Assembly (NCBI GenBank): GCA_021780075.1
Contig: JAJXZL010000002.1
Location: 146,928-210,927, forward strand
From: Acidobacteriota bacterium
Lineage (GTDB): Bacteria; Acidobacteriota; Terriglobia; Terriglobales; Acidobacteriaceae
Direction of reading: 5' to 3'
Length of the DNA: 64,000 nt
The notes under the pieces are model-generated. The model saw nothing but the letters and a program-made list of their open reading frames with translations. It ran no database searches and was not told the DNA's origin. The position numbers were made by a program, and so were the translations under genes. This document shows, piece by piece, positions 20,457-29,554 of the stretch; position 1 is the stretch's first letter, and each line of letters starts with the position of its first letter.

Positions 20457-22952
20457 TCAGTCCCCCGTCGTCTCCAGCGCAAAGTCCTCCGCCATGATCG
20501 CCGAGGTGTCGATGGACAGGCATCCGCCCAGCTCGCTGAAGTCTTTGTCCCAACGTGCGCGGTCATCATCCGCCAATGCCGTTAGCGCATAGTCTGACGT
20601 GCGCAGAATCTCGTACCAGATGTTCTGTGCCTGCCACAGGTTCAGCTCGAATGGCAGCTCCAGCAGGATGCGCGCCAGCGTCAGCGCGCGGTCCAGCATC
20701 TCCAGCGACCCGGCAGACAGTTGCAGTTCCACCATTGCGCGCTTCATGCGCTGGTCCGCAATGTAGCTCAGCGTGGCCGCCTCCAGCGGCACCTGGTCCG
20801 CCTTCGCCAGTTGCAGAAACGAGCGCAGTTGCGCCTGGTCAATCGGGTCGCTTTCCATCGCGCGCCGCAGTCCCGCGTTGATCGCAAATCCGGCCGCCAG
20901 CGTAAGTGCCGGAGGCTTCGGCAATCCCGCCTGCGCAAGAAAGTGCAGCAGGCTCGCGTGGTCCTCGTAAATCGTCGTCAGCGAGCTCTCGATGTCCCAC
21001 AGCGTCGAGTTCAAGATCAGTTGCACAATGCGCCGCTGCTCGTCCGTGAACAGCGAAGTGAGCGAGTAGTCCACGTGCCCGTAGTGGCGGTCCAGCAGGC
21101 GAATCGCCTCAGGGAAGTTGGCGCGCTGCACCTGCTCCGAGGCCTGCGCGGCAAAAGCTTCAAACTCACCGGCATCTTTCTCGGCGTAAGGCTTAACCGC
21201 CGCGGTAATGTTCTGGTCGCCAAAGTGCAGCACCGCAAAAGAGAACGTCTGTTGCTCTCCGGTGATGGAGCTGGCAATGTGTGCGCGGCCCACCGCCAGC
21301 CGTCCGCGGCCCGAGGTGTAAATCTCATACGAGATGCGCCGCACGCGGAAGCAGAACAGCAGCGTCTCCTCGGCAAACGACGAGAAGACCGAGCTGATCG
21401 CGTAGTGCGCGGCCACCTGCTCAAGACCCAGCTCCTGCGCGTAAATCTTCTGCTGGTAAAGTCGCGCTCCATCGCCCACGCTGGCCACATTGGAGCGCGC
21501 CTCGCTCAGCCGCTCAACAAACGCCGGCTCAAGCTCCGCCGCCTGCTCGCCAAACATCTCCTGCGCCAGTTGCAGCACGCGCCCCGCATAGGCGATCACC
21601 TGCACGGTCTCAATGTTGGAGATGTCGTCAAAGAACCAGCCGCAACTGGTGTACATCAATTGCGCGTGCCGCTGCATTTCCATCAGTTGCAATACGCGCA
21701 CGCGTTCCTCGCCGCTCAGCGCATGCTTCTGGTGCTGGTCAAAAAAGTGCTGCAGCGCCTCATCGCTGCGCTCCAGGATCACCTGAATGTAGCCGTCGCG
21801 CGCTGCCCACACATCTTTCAGCAGCCGTGCGCCTTCCTGCTCGGTAAGCAGGGCAACCGCGTCGCGCAGCTCATCCAGCGCCTCGCGCAGCGGCTCGCGC
21901 CAGGCCTGGTTCCATCCCGGCTTGCCGCTGCTGCAGCCGCAGTCGCTGCGCCAGCGCTCCACCCCGTGCATGCAGCTCCACGAAGTATTGTCCCGGATCT
22001 CGCACTCGTACTCCGGTGGATACTGCGCCAGAAAGTTTGCGTAGTTGGTCAGCTTGACGGTCTTGTCCGCTTCCAGCAGCCGCAGCGCATACGCGAGCGC
22101 CATCTCGCCATGTTTGTGGTGGTGCCCATAGGACTCGCCATCCGTGGCCACGTGTACCAGTTGCGGCCCCGCGCTGTCCTTGAAGCCCGCCTTGAGCCGC
22201 GCCGCAAACGCCTCGCCGGAGTTCAGCAACCCCTCAAACGCAATCGCACGCGAAGTCGGCCCATCGTAGAAAAACACGGCAATCGACGCCCCTGACGGGA
22301 AGCGCACAAGATAGGGACGCCGCGTATCGACCGTGGCGTCAGGCGTGTCAGTCCAACTTGCTTCAGGCTGCCCCGCCGTCTCCTTCAGCGGCCGGATGCG
22401 CCGGCACTGATGCGGCGCCAGCAGCGTGAACTTGATGCCATGCTGCGCGAGCATCTCCAGCGTCTCCGCATCCGCCGCGGTCTCCGCCAGCCACATGCCC
22501 TCGGGCGGTGCGCCATAGTGGTAGAGATAATCCGCAATGCCCCAGCGTATCTGCGTGATGCGGTCGCGCTCGTTCGCGAGCGGCATGATCATGTGGTTGT
22601 AGCCCTGCGCCATCGCCGAGCTGTGCCCCTTGAACGCGCTCCGGCTGCGCCTTTCGCCGTCCAGAATCATGCGGTGCGTGCGCGGCGCATACTCCTTCAG
22701 CCAGTTCAGCAGCGTCGGCCCAAAGTTGAAGCTCACCCGCGAATAGTTGTTCACAATCCGCGTGATCTGGTTCCTGTTGTTCTGCACGCGGGCCGCGCCA
22801 TTCGTCGCATAGCACTCCGCGCAGATGCGCTCGTTCCAGTCGTGATACGGAGCAGCAGTGTCCTGCGTCTCCACCGTTTCCAGCCACGGATTCTCGCGCG
22901 GCGGCTGATAAAAGTGACCATGAATGCAGACAAAACGTTTACTCGATGCCAT
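20457..22952 (-). CDS. GH57-family glycosidase with DUF3536 domain
   Basis: An 831-residue cytoplasmic-looking protein (no signal peptide). The N-terminal half is a GH57 (beta/alpha)7 barrel: HGHFYQPPREN at the start, GMWLAETAAD carrying the expected nucleophile Glu and VATDGESYGHHH with the acid/base Asp. The second half matches DUF3536, which is regularly fused to such barrels. GH57 enzymes include amylases, branching enzymes and debranching enzymes; this subgroup has no assigned activity that I know. Family assignment is strong. It sits between the alkA-like gene (50 bp upstream) and the esterase gene (35 bp downstream). Confidence 0.9.
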   Translation of the reverse strand: MASSKRFVCIHGHFYQPPRENPWLETVETQDTAAPYHDWNERICAECYATNGAARVQNNRNQITRIVNNYSRVSFNFGPTLLNWLKEYAPRTHRMILDGERRSRSAFKGHSSAMAQGYNHMIMPLANERDRITQIRWGIADYLYHYGAPPEGMWLAETAADAETLEMLAQHGIKFTLLAPHQCRRIRPLKETAGQPEASWTDTPDATVDTRRPYLVRFPSGASIAVFFYDGPTSRAIAFEGLLNSGEAFAARLKAGFKDSAGPQLVHVATDGESYGHHHKHGEMALAYALRLLEADKTVKLTNYANFLAQYPPEYECEIRDNTSWSCMHGVERWRSDCGCSSGKPGWNQAWREPLREALDELRDAVALLTEQEGARLLKDVWAARDGYIQVILERSDEALQHFFDQHQKHALSGEERVRVLQLMEMQRHAQLMYTSCGWFFDDISNIETVQVIAYAGRVLQLAQEMFGEQAAELEPAFVERLSEARSNVASVGDGARLYQQKIYAQELGLEQVAAHYAISSVFSSFAEETLLFCFRVRRISYEIYTSGRGRLAVGRAHIASSITGEQQTFSFAVLHFGDQNITAAVKPYAEKDAGEFEAFAAQASEQVQRANFPEAIRLLDRHYGHVDYSLTSLFTDEQRRIVQLILNSTLWDIESSLTTIYEDHASLLHFLAQAGLPKPPALTLAAGFAINAGLRRAMESDPIDQAQLRSFLQLAKADQVPLEAATLSYIADQRMKRAMVELQLSAGSLEMLDRALTLARILLELPFELNLWQAQNIWYEILRTSDYALTALADDDRARWDKDFSELGGCLSIDTSAIMAEDFALETTGD

Positions 22953-23002
22953 GAATAATCCAATCGCTCAGCGGGCCTCCACGCGACTGCCCAGCCATTC
23001 GC

Positions 23003-23707
23003 TTATTGTAGGCTTGCCCGCCCGGCCGGTGCGCCCGCCTTTGCCAGGTCGCACGCCCGCCACAGATACCAGCTCGCCACGGAGCGAAACGGCGCCCAGC
23101 GCTTGCCGCGTTTCAGCAGTACCTCCGCCTTGGGCAGGTCGGCCGCTTCAATCGGCCGCGACTTCGGCAGTCGCTGGAATGTCAGTGCAAATCCCTTGCG
23201 CACGCCGTAGTCCGTCACCGGAAACACATCTGGCCGCCCCATGCGAAAAATCAGCAGCATCTCCACCGTCCACGGCCCAATGCCGCGCACAGCCGTCAGC
23301 CGCTCCACAATCTCCGCATCCGTCATCCTGCGAATCGCCGCGTGCGTCGGCACGGTTCCATCCAGCGTCTTCGCCGCCAGGTCGCGCATCGCCTTGATCT
23401 TGTTGCCGGAAACACCCGCCGCCCGCAGCGGCTCATCCGGCGTCTTCAGCAGCGTCTCCGGAGCCGGGTCGCCGCCAAAATACTCCCGCACCCGCCGGTG
23501 AATCGTGGCCGCCGCCTTGCCATGTAGTTGCTGATACAGAATCGACTCCAGCAGCGACTCAAACGGCGACGGCGAAGGATCCAGCCGCAGCGTAAACGGC
23601 CCTGCCCGCTCCATCAGCGCAGCCAGCTTCGCATCGCTTGCCTTCAGGTGCGCCACCGCCTCCGCAGCATCAAACGGCAGCTTCCTGCTCCGCCCATCAT
23701 GAATCAT
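23003..23707 (-). CDS. DNA-3-methyladenine glycosylase II (AlkA-like)
   Basis: A 234-residue HhH-GPD base-excision glycosylase. The helix-hairpin-helix segment VRGIGPWTVEMLLI is followed by the catalytic Asp in FPVTDYGVRKG. An early SILYQQLHGKAA segment matches the AlkA/Mag1 class. It removes alkylated purines, leaving an abasic site. It lacks the extra N-terminal domain of E. coli AlkA, so the short Mag/AlkA type is the best match. It is the likely first gene of the transcript that continues with GH57 and the esterase; the grouping has no evident functional logic. Confidence 0.92.
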   Translation of the reverse strand: MIHDGRSRKLPFDAAEAVAHLKASDAKLAALMERAGPFTLRLDPSPSPFESLLESILYQQLHGKAAATIHRRVREYFGGDPAPETLLKTPDEPLRAAGVSGNKIKAMRDLAAKTLDGTVPTHAAIRRMTDAEIVERLTAVRGIGPWTVEMLLIFRMGRPDVFPVTDYGVRKGFALTFQRLPKSRPIEAADLPKAEVLLKRGKRWAPFRSVASWYLWRACDLAKAGAPAGRASLQ

Positions 23708-23787
23708 GCATGGAGTCTATCGCACTGCCGCCCGCGCCCCCCACCTAGTACCATCATTGCGTAGCACCCAATCAAGGAGGCTCCCCC

Positions 23788-25233
23788 ATGAAGATGCGCC
23801 CCGGCACGCAGACGGGATTTCTGCTCTGCGGCAAGGAATGGACAGACGGCGAAGCGTTGGAAGTTCGCTCGCCGTGGGATCAGGGCCTCGTCGGCCGCGT
23901 CACCATCGCTACACGCGCCGACGCGCGCCAGGCCGTGAGCCATGCCGTCGCCAGCATGCGCCGCACCCGCGCCCTTCCGCGCTGGAAGCGCCGCGAAATC
24001 CTTGAAGACGTTGCCGCCGCGCTCATCGAACAAAAGGAGCGCTTCGCCCAGCTCATCGTGGCCGAGGCCGGCAAGCCCCTGCGCCTCGCACGCGCTGAAG
24101 TGGACCGCGCCGTGCTCACCTTCAAGACCGCAGCCGAAGAAGCCGCGCGCCTCGGCGGCGAGTCCATCCCGCTCGACCTCACTGAAAGCAATGAGGGCCG
24201 CTGGGGACTCGTGCAGCGCTTTCCCGTCGGTCCCATCCTCGCCATCACGCCGTTCAACTTCCCCCTCAACCTCGTCGCACACAAGCTCGCGCCCGCCATG
24301 GCTGCCGGATGCCCCATCCTCCTCAAGCCCGCGCCGCAAACGCCCTTTACCGCACTCGCCCTCGGCGAAGTCATCCTCAAGGCCGGCTGGCCGCAGGAAG
24401 CCCTCGCCGTCCTGCCCCTCAGCAATGCAGATACAGCATGGCTCGCCGAAAAGGAAGACCGCATCAAGCTCGTCAGCTTCACCGGCTCCGCCAAGGTCGG
24501 CTGGGAGCTGAAGGCCCGCTCCGGCCGTAAGCGCGTCCTTCTCGAACTCGGCGGCAACGCAGCCCTCATCATCCACGGTGACTGGCCCGACCTCGGCGAC
24601 GCCGCCGAGCACACCACCCACGCCGCCTTCGGTTACGCCGGACAGTCCTGCATCAGCGTCCAGCGCGTCTTCGTGCAGAAAACCATCTTCCAGACCTTCC
24701 TCTGGAAGCTCGTCGAATGTGCCACCAAAATCGTCTCCGGCGACCCGTCGCTTGAAGCCACCGACTCTGGTCCGCTCATCCGCCTCAGCGACGCCGAGCG
24801 CGTCGAGGCCTGGGTCAAGGAAGCCATCGACGGCGGCGCCAAACTCATCGCCGGCGGCGAGCGACGCGGCTCCGTCATCCCGCCCATCATCCTCACCGCA
24901 ACCAAACCCGGCATGAAGGTGCGCGATGAAGAAGCCTTCGGCCCCGTTGTCGTTGTCGAACCCTATGAAGACTTCGAGGAAGCGCTCGCCGAGGTCAACC
25001 GCTCCCGCTACGGACTGCAGGCCGGCCTCCTCACCCGCGACGCAGGGCGCATCCTCACCGCTTACCGCGAGCTCGAGGTCGGCGCCCTCATCGTCGGCGA
25101 CACACCCACCTGGCGACTCGACCCCATGCCCTACGGCGGCGTCAAAGACTCCGGCCTCGGCCGCGAAGGTCTCCGCTCCGCCATCGAAGAAATGACCGAG
25201 CCCCGCATGCTAGTCATGTCCGGCATCAGCTAG
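23788..25233 (+). CDS. Aldehyde dehydrogenase family protein
   Basis: A 481-residue NAD(P)-dependent aldehyde dehydrogenase. Visible: the ITPFNFPLNLVAHK cofactor segment, GSAKVG (Gly motif of the Rossmann fold), the general-base Glu in LLELGGNAA, and the catalytic Cys in YAGQSCISVQRV, followed by EEAFGPVVVVEPY. The sequence resembles the group annotated as glyceraldehyde-3-phosphate or lactaldehyde/phosphonoacetaldehyde-type dehydrogenases; the aldehyde cannot be determined. AAGGAGG precedes the ATG by 8 nt. It is followed by a repeat-filled gap. Confidence 0.92.
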   Translation: MKMRPGTQTGFLLCGKEWTDGEALEVRSPWDQGLVGRVTIATRADARQAVSHAVASMRRTRALPRWKRREILEDVAAALIEQKERFAQLIVAEAGKPLRLARAEVDRAVLTFKTAAEEAARLGGESIPLDLTESNEGRWGLVQRFPVGPILAITPFNFPLNLVAHKLAPAMAAGCPILLKPAPQTPFTALALGEVILKAGWPQEALAVLPLSNADTAWLAEKEDRIKLVSFTGSAKVGWELKARSGRKRVLLELGGNAALIIHGDWPDLGDAAEHTTHAAFGYAGQSCISVQRVFVQKTIFQTFLWKLVECATKIVSGDPSLEATDSGPLIRLSDAERVEAWVKEAIDGGAKLIAGGERRGSVIPPIILTATKPGMKVRDEEAFGPVVVVEPYEDFEEALAEVNRSRYGLQAGLLTRDAGRILTAYRELEVGALIVGDTPTWRLDPMPYGGVKDSGLGREGLRSAIEEMTEPRMLVMSGIS

Positions 25234-25296
25234 CTCTTCGACTAACCCAACAGATAACTCACCGAGCATGGCCCGCATCTGACTCGCCACAAAAAT

Positions 25297-25330
25297 GGGT
25301 GCCCCACATCTCGCTTTTGAGATGTGGGAT
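25297..25330. repeat. Dispersed hairpin repeat, copy 1
   Basis: The edge GGGTGCCCC leads into a perfect 10-bp stem, CCCACATCTC and GAGATGTGGG, with loop GCTTTT, just after the aldehyde dehydrogenase gene. It belongs to the same family as the copies at 25486, 38325, 58792, 58877, 63823 and 63930. Confidence 0.75.
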
Positions 25331-25404
25331 TCCGCTCAACTCAACCCGCCCGGTGCTAACCTTTCAGCAATGGCTGGGCGGCCGGGTGCCGGGTGCCTGT
25401 AGAA

Positions 25405-25482
25405 GATCAAGAGGTTGTTCCGATTTCGGAGCGGCTGATGGGCGGCTTGTAGATGATCGAATGGACAACCTCTTGAAAGATC
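25405..25482. repeat. Palindromic element built on an IS end
   Basis: Inverted arms TCAAGAGGTTGTTC (25407-25420) and GACAACCTCTTGA (25464-25476) flank about 43 bp that encode the last codons of an IS481-type transposase. The left arm is the IS 3' end itself and the right arm is an inverted copy of it. This resembles a small hairpin element derived from a transposon end, but one copy cannot prove mobility. Confidence 0.5.
25407..25451 (-). pseudogene. IS481-type transposase C-terminal remnant (15 codons)
   Basis: The minus strand reads YKPPISRSEIGTTS and stop, the same as the end of the larger transposase fragment at 62221-62361, and the next 20 or so bases downstream also match with few changes. 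Similarity stops abruptly before the Tyr codon. The fragment sits inside a short palindromic element (25405-25482). No intact transposase is present, so this is a relic. Confidence 0.7.
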
Positions 25483-25485
25483 ACA

Positions 25486-25530
25486 GGTGCCCCACCCCTG
25501 TCGTCCGCCGCAGGCGAACGACAGGGTGGG
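25486..25530. repeat. Dispersed hairpin repeat, copy 2
   Basis: AGGTGCCCCA edge followed by arms CCCACCCCTGTCGT and ACGACAGGGTGGG, which pair with a single bulged C around a loop of about 13 bases. It follows directly on the IS-derived palindrome. Confidence 0.7.
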
Positions 25531-25839
25531 TTCGCAAAAATCTCCCCGCGATTTGCAGATCATTTCCCCCACATAGCGCACAATACAAATAGCGCCAATT
25601 CAGCCAGCACAAGCAAGGAAGAGCCAGGGGCAATTAGCTAAGGGTTAGCGGGTACCCCCCCCTCCCCCCCCCTTTGAGCCCCAAAATGATTTGCAGCCTT
25701 CCACAGAAAGCTTGCAGATCATTTTGCTCTTCTGTGAAACTCCCGCGCACCGCAGCCCTTCCGCTCCGCGATGTACGATGGTTGCCAGCGCCGCCTATGG
25801 CCGCGCCCATCATCCTGCACTCCAGCGAAAGAGCACTCC
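25531..25839. other. Non-coding gap with homopolymer C run and inverted repeat
   Basis: No credible gene. It holds a run of C broken by one T (25655-25673), easily mis-sequenced, and the motif GATTTGCAGATCATTT at 25553 whose core recurs nearby: AAAATGATTTGCAG at 25683 and CTTGCAGATCATTTT at 25711, which together form an imperfect inverted repeat. The SDR promoter probably lies in the last 100 bases. Confidence 0.5.
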
Positions 25840-26625
25840 ATGGATCTCGGCCTTAAAAACAAGCTCATCATCGTCACCGGCGGTGGAGCCGGCATTGGCG
25901 CCGGCATCACCCGTGCCTGCCTCGCCGAGGGCGCGCATGTCGTCGTCCTCGCCCGGCCCTCAAAGAACGCGCTCGACTTCATGGCCGAGATGCAGACCCA
26001 CGCCGCCCACTGCGAATTCGTCGAGGCGCACCTTGAGGACGCCGACCGCTGCTGCACCGCCATCGCTGAAATCGAGGAGCGCTTCGGCAACATCTACGGC
26101 CTCGTCAACAACGCCGGAGCCAATGACGGCGTTGGCCTCGAGTCCGGCTCCGTCGAGCGCTTCGTCCAGAGCCTCCACAACAATCTCGTCCACTATTACG
26201 CGCTCGCCCACTACGCGCTGCCCTCGCTCAAGCGCACCCAGGGCTGCGTCGTCAACATCAGCTCCAAGGTCGCGCTCACCGGCCAGGGCGGCACCTCCGC
26301 CTACGCCGCCGCCAAAGGCGCGCAGCTCGCCCTCACCCGCGAGTGGGCTGCCGAGCTGCTGCCGCACAACATCCGCGTCAACGCCATCCTCCCCGCCGAG
26401 GTCATGACGCCCCTTTACCGCCGCTGGCTTGACACCACGCCCGACCCCGAAGCCCGCCTCCACGAAATCACACGCAAAATCCCCCTCGGCCACCGCATGA
26501 CCACCGCTGCCGAAATAGCAGCCGCCGCCGTCTTTCTGCTTTCGCCCATCCAGTCCGCGCACACCACCGGCCAGCATGTCATTGTCGATGGCGGTTACGT
26601 CCACCTCGACCGCGCACTCACATAA
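25840..26625 (+). CDS. SDR-family oxidoreductase
   Basis: A 261-residue classical short-chain dehydrogenase. TGGGAGIG is the cofactor-binding motif, NNAG is present, the catalytic Ser is in VNISSKVALTG, and the YxxxK pair is in SAYAAAKGA. The C-terminus ends GQHVIVDGGYVHLDRAL. It is similar in build to sugar dehydrogenases of the L-fucose/galactose type, but the substrate is not determined. The frame opens at 25771, but the ATG at 25840 gives the family start with GAAAGAG upstream. Confidence 0.9.
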   Translation: MDLGLKNKLIIVTGGGAGIGAGITRACLAEGAHVVVLARPSKNALDFMAEMQTHAAHCEFVEAHLEDADRCCTAIAEIEERFGNIYGLVNNAGANDGVGLESGSVERFVQSLHNNLVHYYALAHYALPSLKRTQGCVVNISSKVALTGQGGTSAYAAAKGAQLALTREWAAELLPHNIRVNAILPAEVMTPLYRRWLDTTPDPEARLHEITRKIPLGHRMTTAAEIAAAAVFLLSPIQSAHTTGQHVIVDGGYVHLDRALT

Positions 26626-27164
26626 GCAAGCCCTGAAGCGATCGCAGTATCGAATAAAGAGCAGCTTCTATGACTCGGCCAGGTCGCGAACGAACAGCAA
26701 ATTCGGTTGCAACCTCATCAGGCGCTGCGATCGCAACCACGCCGTCTATCTCGACTCATTGCAGTCCAAAGCTCCGCATGATTGCGAAAAGAGGAAGAGA
26801 GCGGCCGTAATCGAGTCACCGGTGATGCAGGGCCAGTCGGGACCGCCGAACATACTTGCAGCCCAAAACCTGATAACTGACCGCGCCAGAGCGAAAGCGC
26901 TTATCTTGTAGTTCTCTCTATGTCTTTATGAGGATGGGACGGAAGCGTCCCTCGAATCCATCGCGTGCCGGCTTGCATCACGCAGGTATGTTCATTTGCC
27001 TGAATGATGGATACACGCTTCCCGTAGCCCTGGGCGGTACCGATGATTCATCACCGCGCGCCCCGTGCTCTTGCTCCCGCAATGTTATGCGGGCTGCTGC
27101 CTTTACACACACTGACCTCAGGCCGAACGAACTTGTGATTGCGCACGGCCTCTTCTAATGCTTC
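26626..27164. other. Intergenic region without recognisable genes
   Basis: Short open frames here have no family features, signal peptides or ribosome-binding sites. Base composition is less GC-biased than in the flanking genes. I see no repeat copy or RNA gene in it. Confidence 0.4.
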
Positions 27165-27395
27165 TTATTTGGCCTTGGCTCTCTGCGCGGCCCACCGCTT
27201 GCGCTGTGCATCGGCAATGCGCTTGCGCGCATCTGCGCTCAACACACGCTTTCTGTGTGGCTTCGCCGTCGCTGTCTTGGCGTGGTGCACTGTCAGCTTG
27301 GCGGCAACTTTGCCGGTGCCGGCCAAAAGGGTGCGTGCCTGTGTCAATCTTGCAATTTCTGCATCGAGTTGAGCGAGAATGGATTGAATAACCAT
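27165..27395 (-). CDS. Small basic helical protein
   Basis: A 76-residue protein beginning MVIQSILAQLDAEIARL, a predicted coiled-coil helix, followed by a Lys/Ala/Thr linker and the C-terminal motif LSADARKRIADAQRKRWA. That motif, with a short RxRIxxAQxxRW helix, occurs at the end of many small soil-bacterial proteins and may bind DNA or RNA. The frame extends upstream to a TTG at 27431, but the ATG at 27395 starts the helix. No clear ribosome-binding site is seen. Unknown function. Confidence 0.65.
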   Translation of the reverse strand: MVIQSILAQLDAEIARLTQARTLLAGTGKVAAKLTVHHAKTATAKPHRKRVLSADARKRIADAQRKRWAAQRAKAK

Positions 27396-27477
27396 ACGCT
27401 GAGCATAACTCAACTTTGCTGCCCCGCCCAATTTTCTTGGTTAGTTATTCAACTTATCTGTGTTCCGTTGCCCATTT

Positions 27478-29343
27478 TTAATTGGCTTTGCCGATGGTCC
27501 CATCCTTATATGCCTTTTGCAGCACATAGAATGCCTGCTTCTTCTGCCCTTGCTCCGAGATGAGCCCCTTGCGATTGAATTCATCCTGAATCCCCGCCAG
27601 CGGCCGGTTCGGCGAACGAAAATCCATAAGAGCCCACGGACTCATCCCTCTAAGTTGCGGAATTTTGTTGAGCATAGGCAGTTGATGACGATAGATATTC
27701 GCCTGATACTCCTCGGTCCAGCGCTCATTCTCGCTGCCATGCAGGCCGGCCTTCGCTCCACCGCCAAACTCACTTACGATCAGCGGCTTCTGGTACTCAA
27801 TCTGCCATTGCGTCGTATCTGCCGATTCAGGATGCCCCTCATACCATCCGATATATTCATTCACGCCGATGACATCCAGCGCCTGCCCCAGCGGATCATC
27901 CACGATCTTCGTGTTGCCCTGCGCGCGCACCAGCAGCGCCGCGGTAATCAACCGTGTCGGGTCCATCGACCGCGCGCGGCTGGCCAGCGTTTCAATAAAG
28001 TGCGTGCGCGCCGCGTTGTTCGGCGTCTCGTTGGCCATCGACCACAGAATGATCGCCGCGTGATTGCGCGAGGTATTGATCTCCTCGTCCAACTGCTGCT
28101 CAGCCTTCGCCAGAACCTTAGGATTATCAAACTCCAGCGCCCAGTACACAGGATTCTCTGACCACACAAGAATGCCCATGCGGTCCGCCGCACGCAACAT
28201 TGTCTCGTCATGCGGATAGTGCGCCAGTCGCACGTAGTTGCAGCCCAACTCCTTCGCCCAGCCCAGCAGAATCTCCGCGTCTTTATTGGAGTAGGCGCGC
28301 CCGGTGCGATACGGCGCCTCCGCATGCACTGAGACGCCGCGCAGGAAGATCGGCTTCCCATTCAGCAGAATTTCCGTTCCGCGTGTCTCCACCGTGCGAA
28401 AGCCCATGAGTTCATCAATCGAATCCTGCCCCGCATGCAAGCCCACCTTGTATAACTTCGGCCTATCCGGCGACCAGCGCTCGAGACCCTGCACGTTGAA
28501 GTGCAATACGGCGCGTCCGTCGCTGCCCGTCGTTGCCGATTGCTTCGCGCCTAACTCCGGAATCTCCACCTCCACCTTTTCGCCGGGCTGGCCGCCCATC
28601 ACGTGAACCCAGCCTTCAATCACTGAGCCCGCACCGCGCATCAGGTGCAGATCGTATTGATCGATAAAGGTTTCAGGGACCTCAATGAGAGAAACTTCGC
28701 GGGTTAAGCCACCGTAGTTCCACCAGTCAGTTTCCAGTCCAGGCACGCCGTCTTCCAGTCGTGTGTTGTCCACTGCCGCCACCACAAAGTTGGCGCCCGC
28801 ATGCACCGCCTGAGTTACATCGCAGTTGATGGCCGTGAATCCACCCTCGTGCTCGCACACCTTCTGCCCGTTGACCCAGAACCATGAGCGGTAGTTAGCC
28901 GCACCCACATGCAGAAAGATATGCGTCTTTGGCTTGGGCTGGTAAGTAAAGTCGCGCTCATACCACACCGGCCCTTCATAGTAGAGCAGCAACTCGTGCT
29001 GTGTGTTCCAGTCACCCGGAACCTTTAGCTTCGGCGCTGTGACAAAGTTATACTCCGTGGGAAACGGATCGCCGGGCTTGGCTTTCTGGTTAAGAAACCA
29101 GCCGTTCTTCTTCTCTTCGTGATGAAAGCTGAAGAGCCCGGAGAAATACGGATCGACAATGGAGCCCCACTCGCCGTTAAGCGACGTGGCAGGCCTGCGG
29201 TCCGCACCCGTCAGCACGATCGGCGCGGACGCAGCACGCGCACCCGGCACAAGAGCGAGACCCAGAAGCAGGGAAGCCGCGACCATTCCGCAAGACAACC
29301 TTCCAGCAACTCGTACAGGCCAATGAATCGATAAGAGCTTCAT
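27478..29343 (-). CDS. Glycoside hydrolase family 2 enzyme (beta-glucuronidase/galactosidase-like), secreted
   Basis: A 621-residue GH2 enzyme with a signal peptide (MKLLSIHWPV...GARAA) and, in order, a jelly-roll sugar-binding domain (about 60-220), an Ig-like domain, and a TIM barrel. The barrel has RLAHYPHDE, the acid/base Glu in WSMANETPN and the nucleophile Glu in IVSEFGGGAKAG. Its length and YPHDE signature are closest to beta-glucuronidases, but other GH2 specificities are possible. The ATG at 29343 has GAGG 8 nt upstream; the open frame reads further back without a better start. Confidence 0.9.
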   Translation of the reverse strand: MKLLSIHWPVRVAGRLSCGMVAASLLLGLALVPGARAASAPIVLTGADRRPATSLNGEWGSIVDPYFSGLFSFHHEEKKNGWFLNQKAKPGDPFPTEYNFVTAPKLKVPGDWNTQHELLLYYEGPVWYERDFTYQPKPKTHIFLHVGAANYRSWFWVNGQKVCEHEGGFTAINCDVTQAVHAGANFVVAAVDNTRLEDGVPGLETDWWNYGGLTREVSLIEVPETFIDQYDLHLMRGAGSVIEGWVHVMGGQPGEKVEVEIPELGAKQSATTGSDGRAVLHFNVQGLERWSPDRPKLYKVGLHAGQDSIDELMGFRTVETRGTEILLNGKPIFLRGVSVHAEAPYRTGRAYSNKDAEILLGWAKELGCNYVRLAHYPHDETMLRAADRMGILVWSENPVYWALEFDNPKVLAKAEQQLDEEINTSRNHAAIILWSMANETPNNAARTHFIETLASRARSMDPTRLITAALLVRAQGNTKIVDDPLGQALDVIGVNEYIGWYEGHPESADTTQWQIEYQKPLIVSEFGGGAKAGLHGSENERWTEEYQANIYRHQLPMLNKIPQLRGMSPWALMDFRSPNRPLAGIQDEFNRKGLISEQGQKKQAFYVLQKAYKDGTIGKAN

Positions 29344-29554
29344 ACCCGATCCTCTTCTGTTTGAGAATGATTCAGGAGCCTCTGGCGCATTTTCAACGCA
29401 ACAGCTCGGCGGCTCCCGGCAGATTCGCCATCTTAACGTCTCGCGGGCACTCATGTACATTCCGCCACCCGCTCGCGATTTGTGCGCACCAAACAAAAGG
29501 GGGCAGGCCACGCGGCCCACCCCATTTGTGTCTGCTGTATCTCTGCTGCGCGTC

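Noticed and set aside
20721..22295. Long plus-strand frame opposite the GH57 gene
   Set aside because: Arg/Leu-rich shadow of a C-biased gene, with no motif or ribosome-binding site.
25655..25673. Slippage-controlled phase-variable C tract
   Set aside because: The tract is not in or near a promoter or coding start in a way that would switch a gene, and may be a sequencing artefact.
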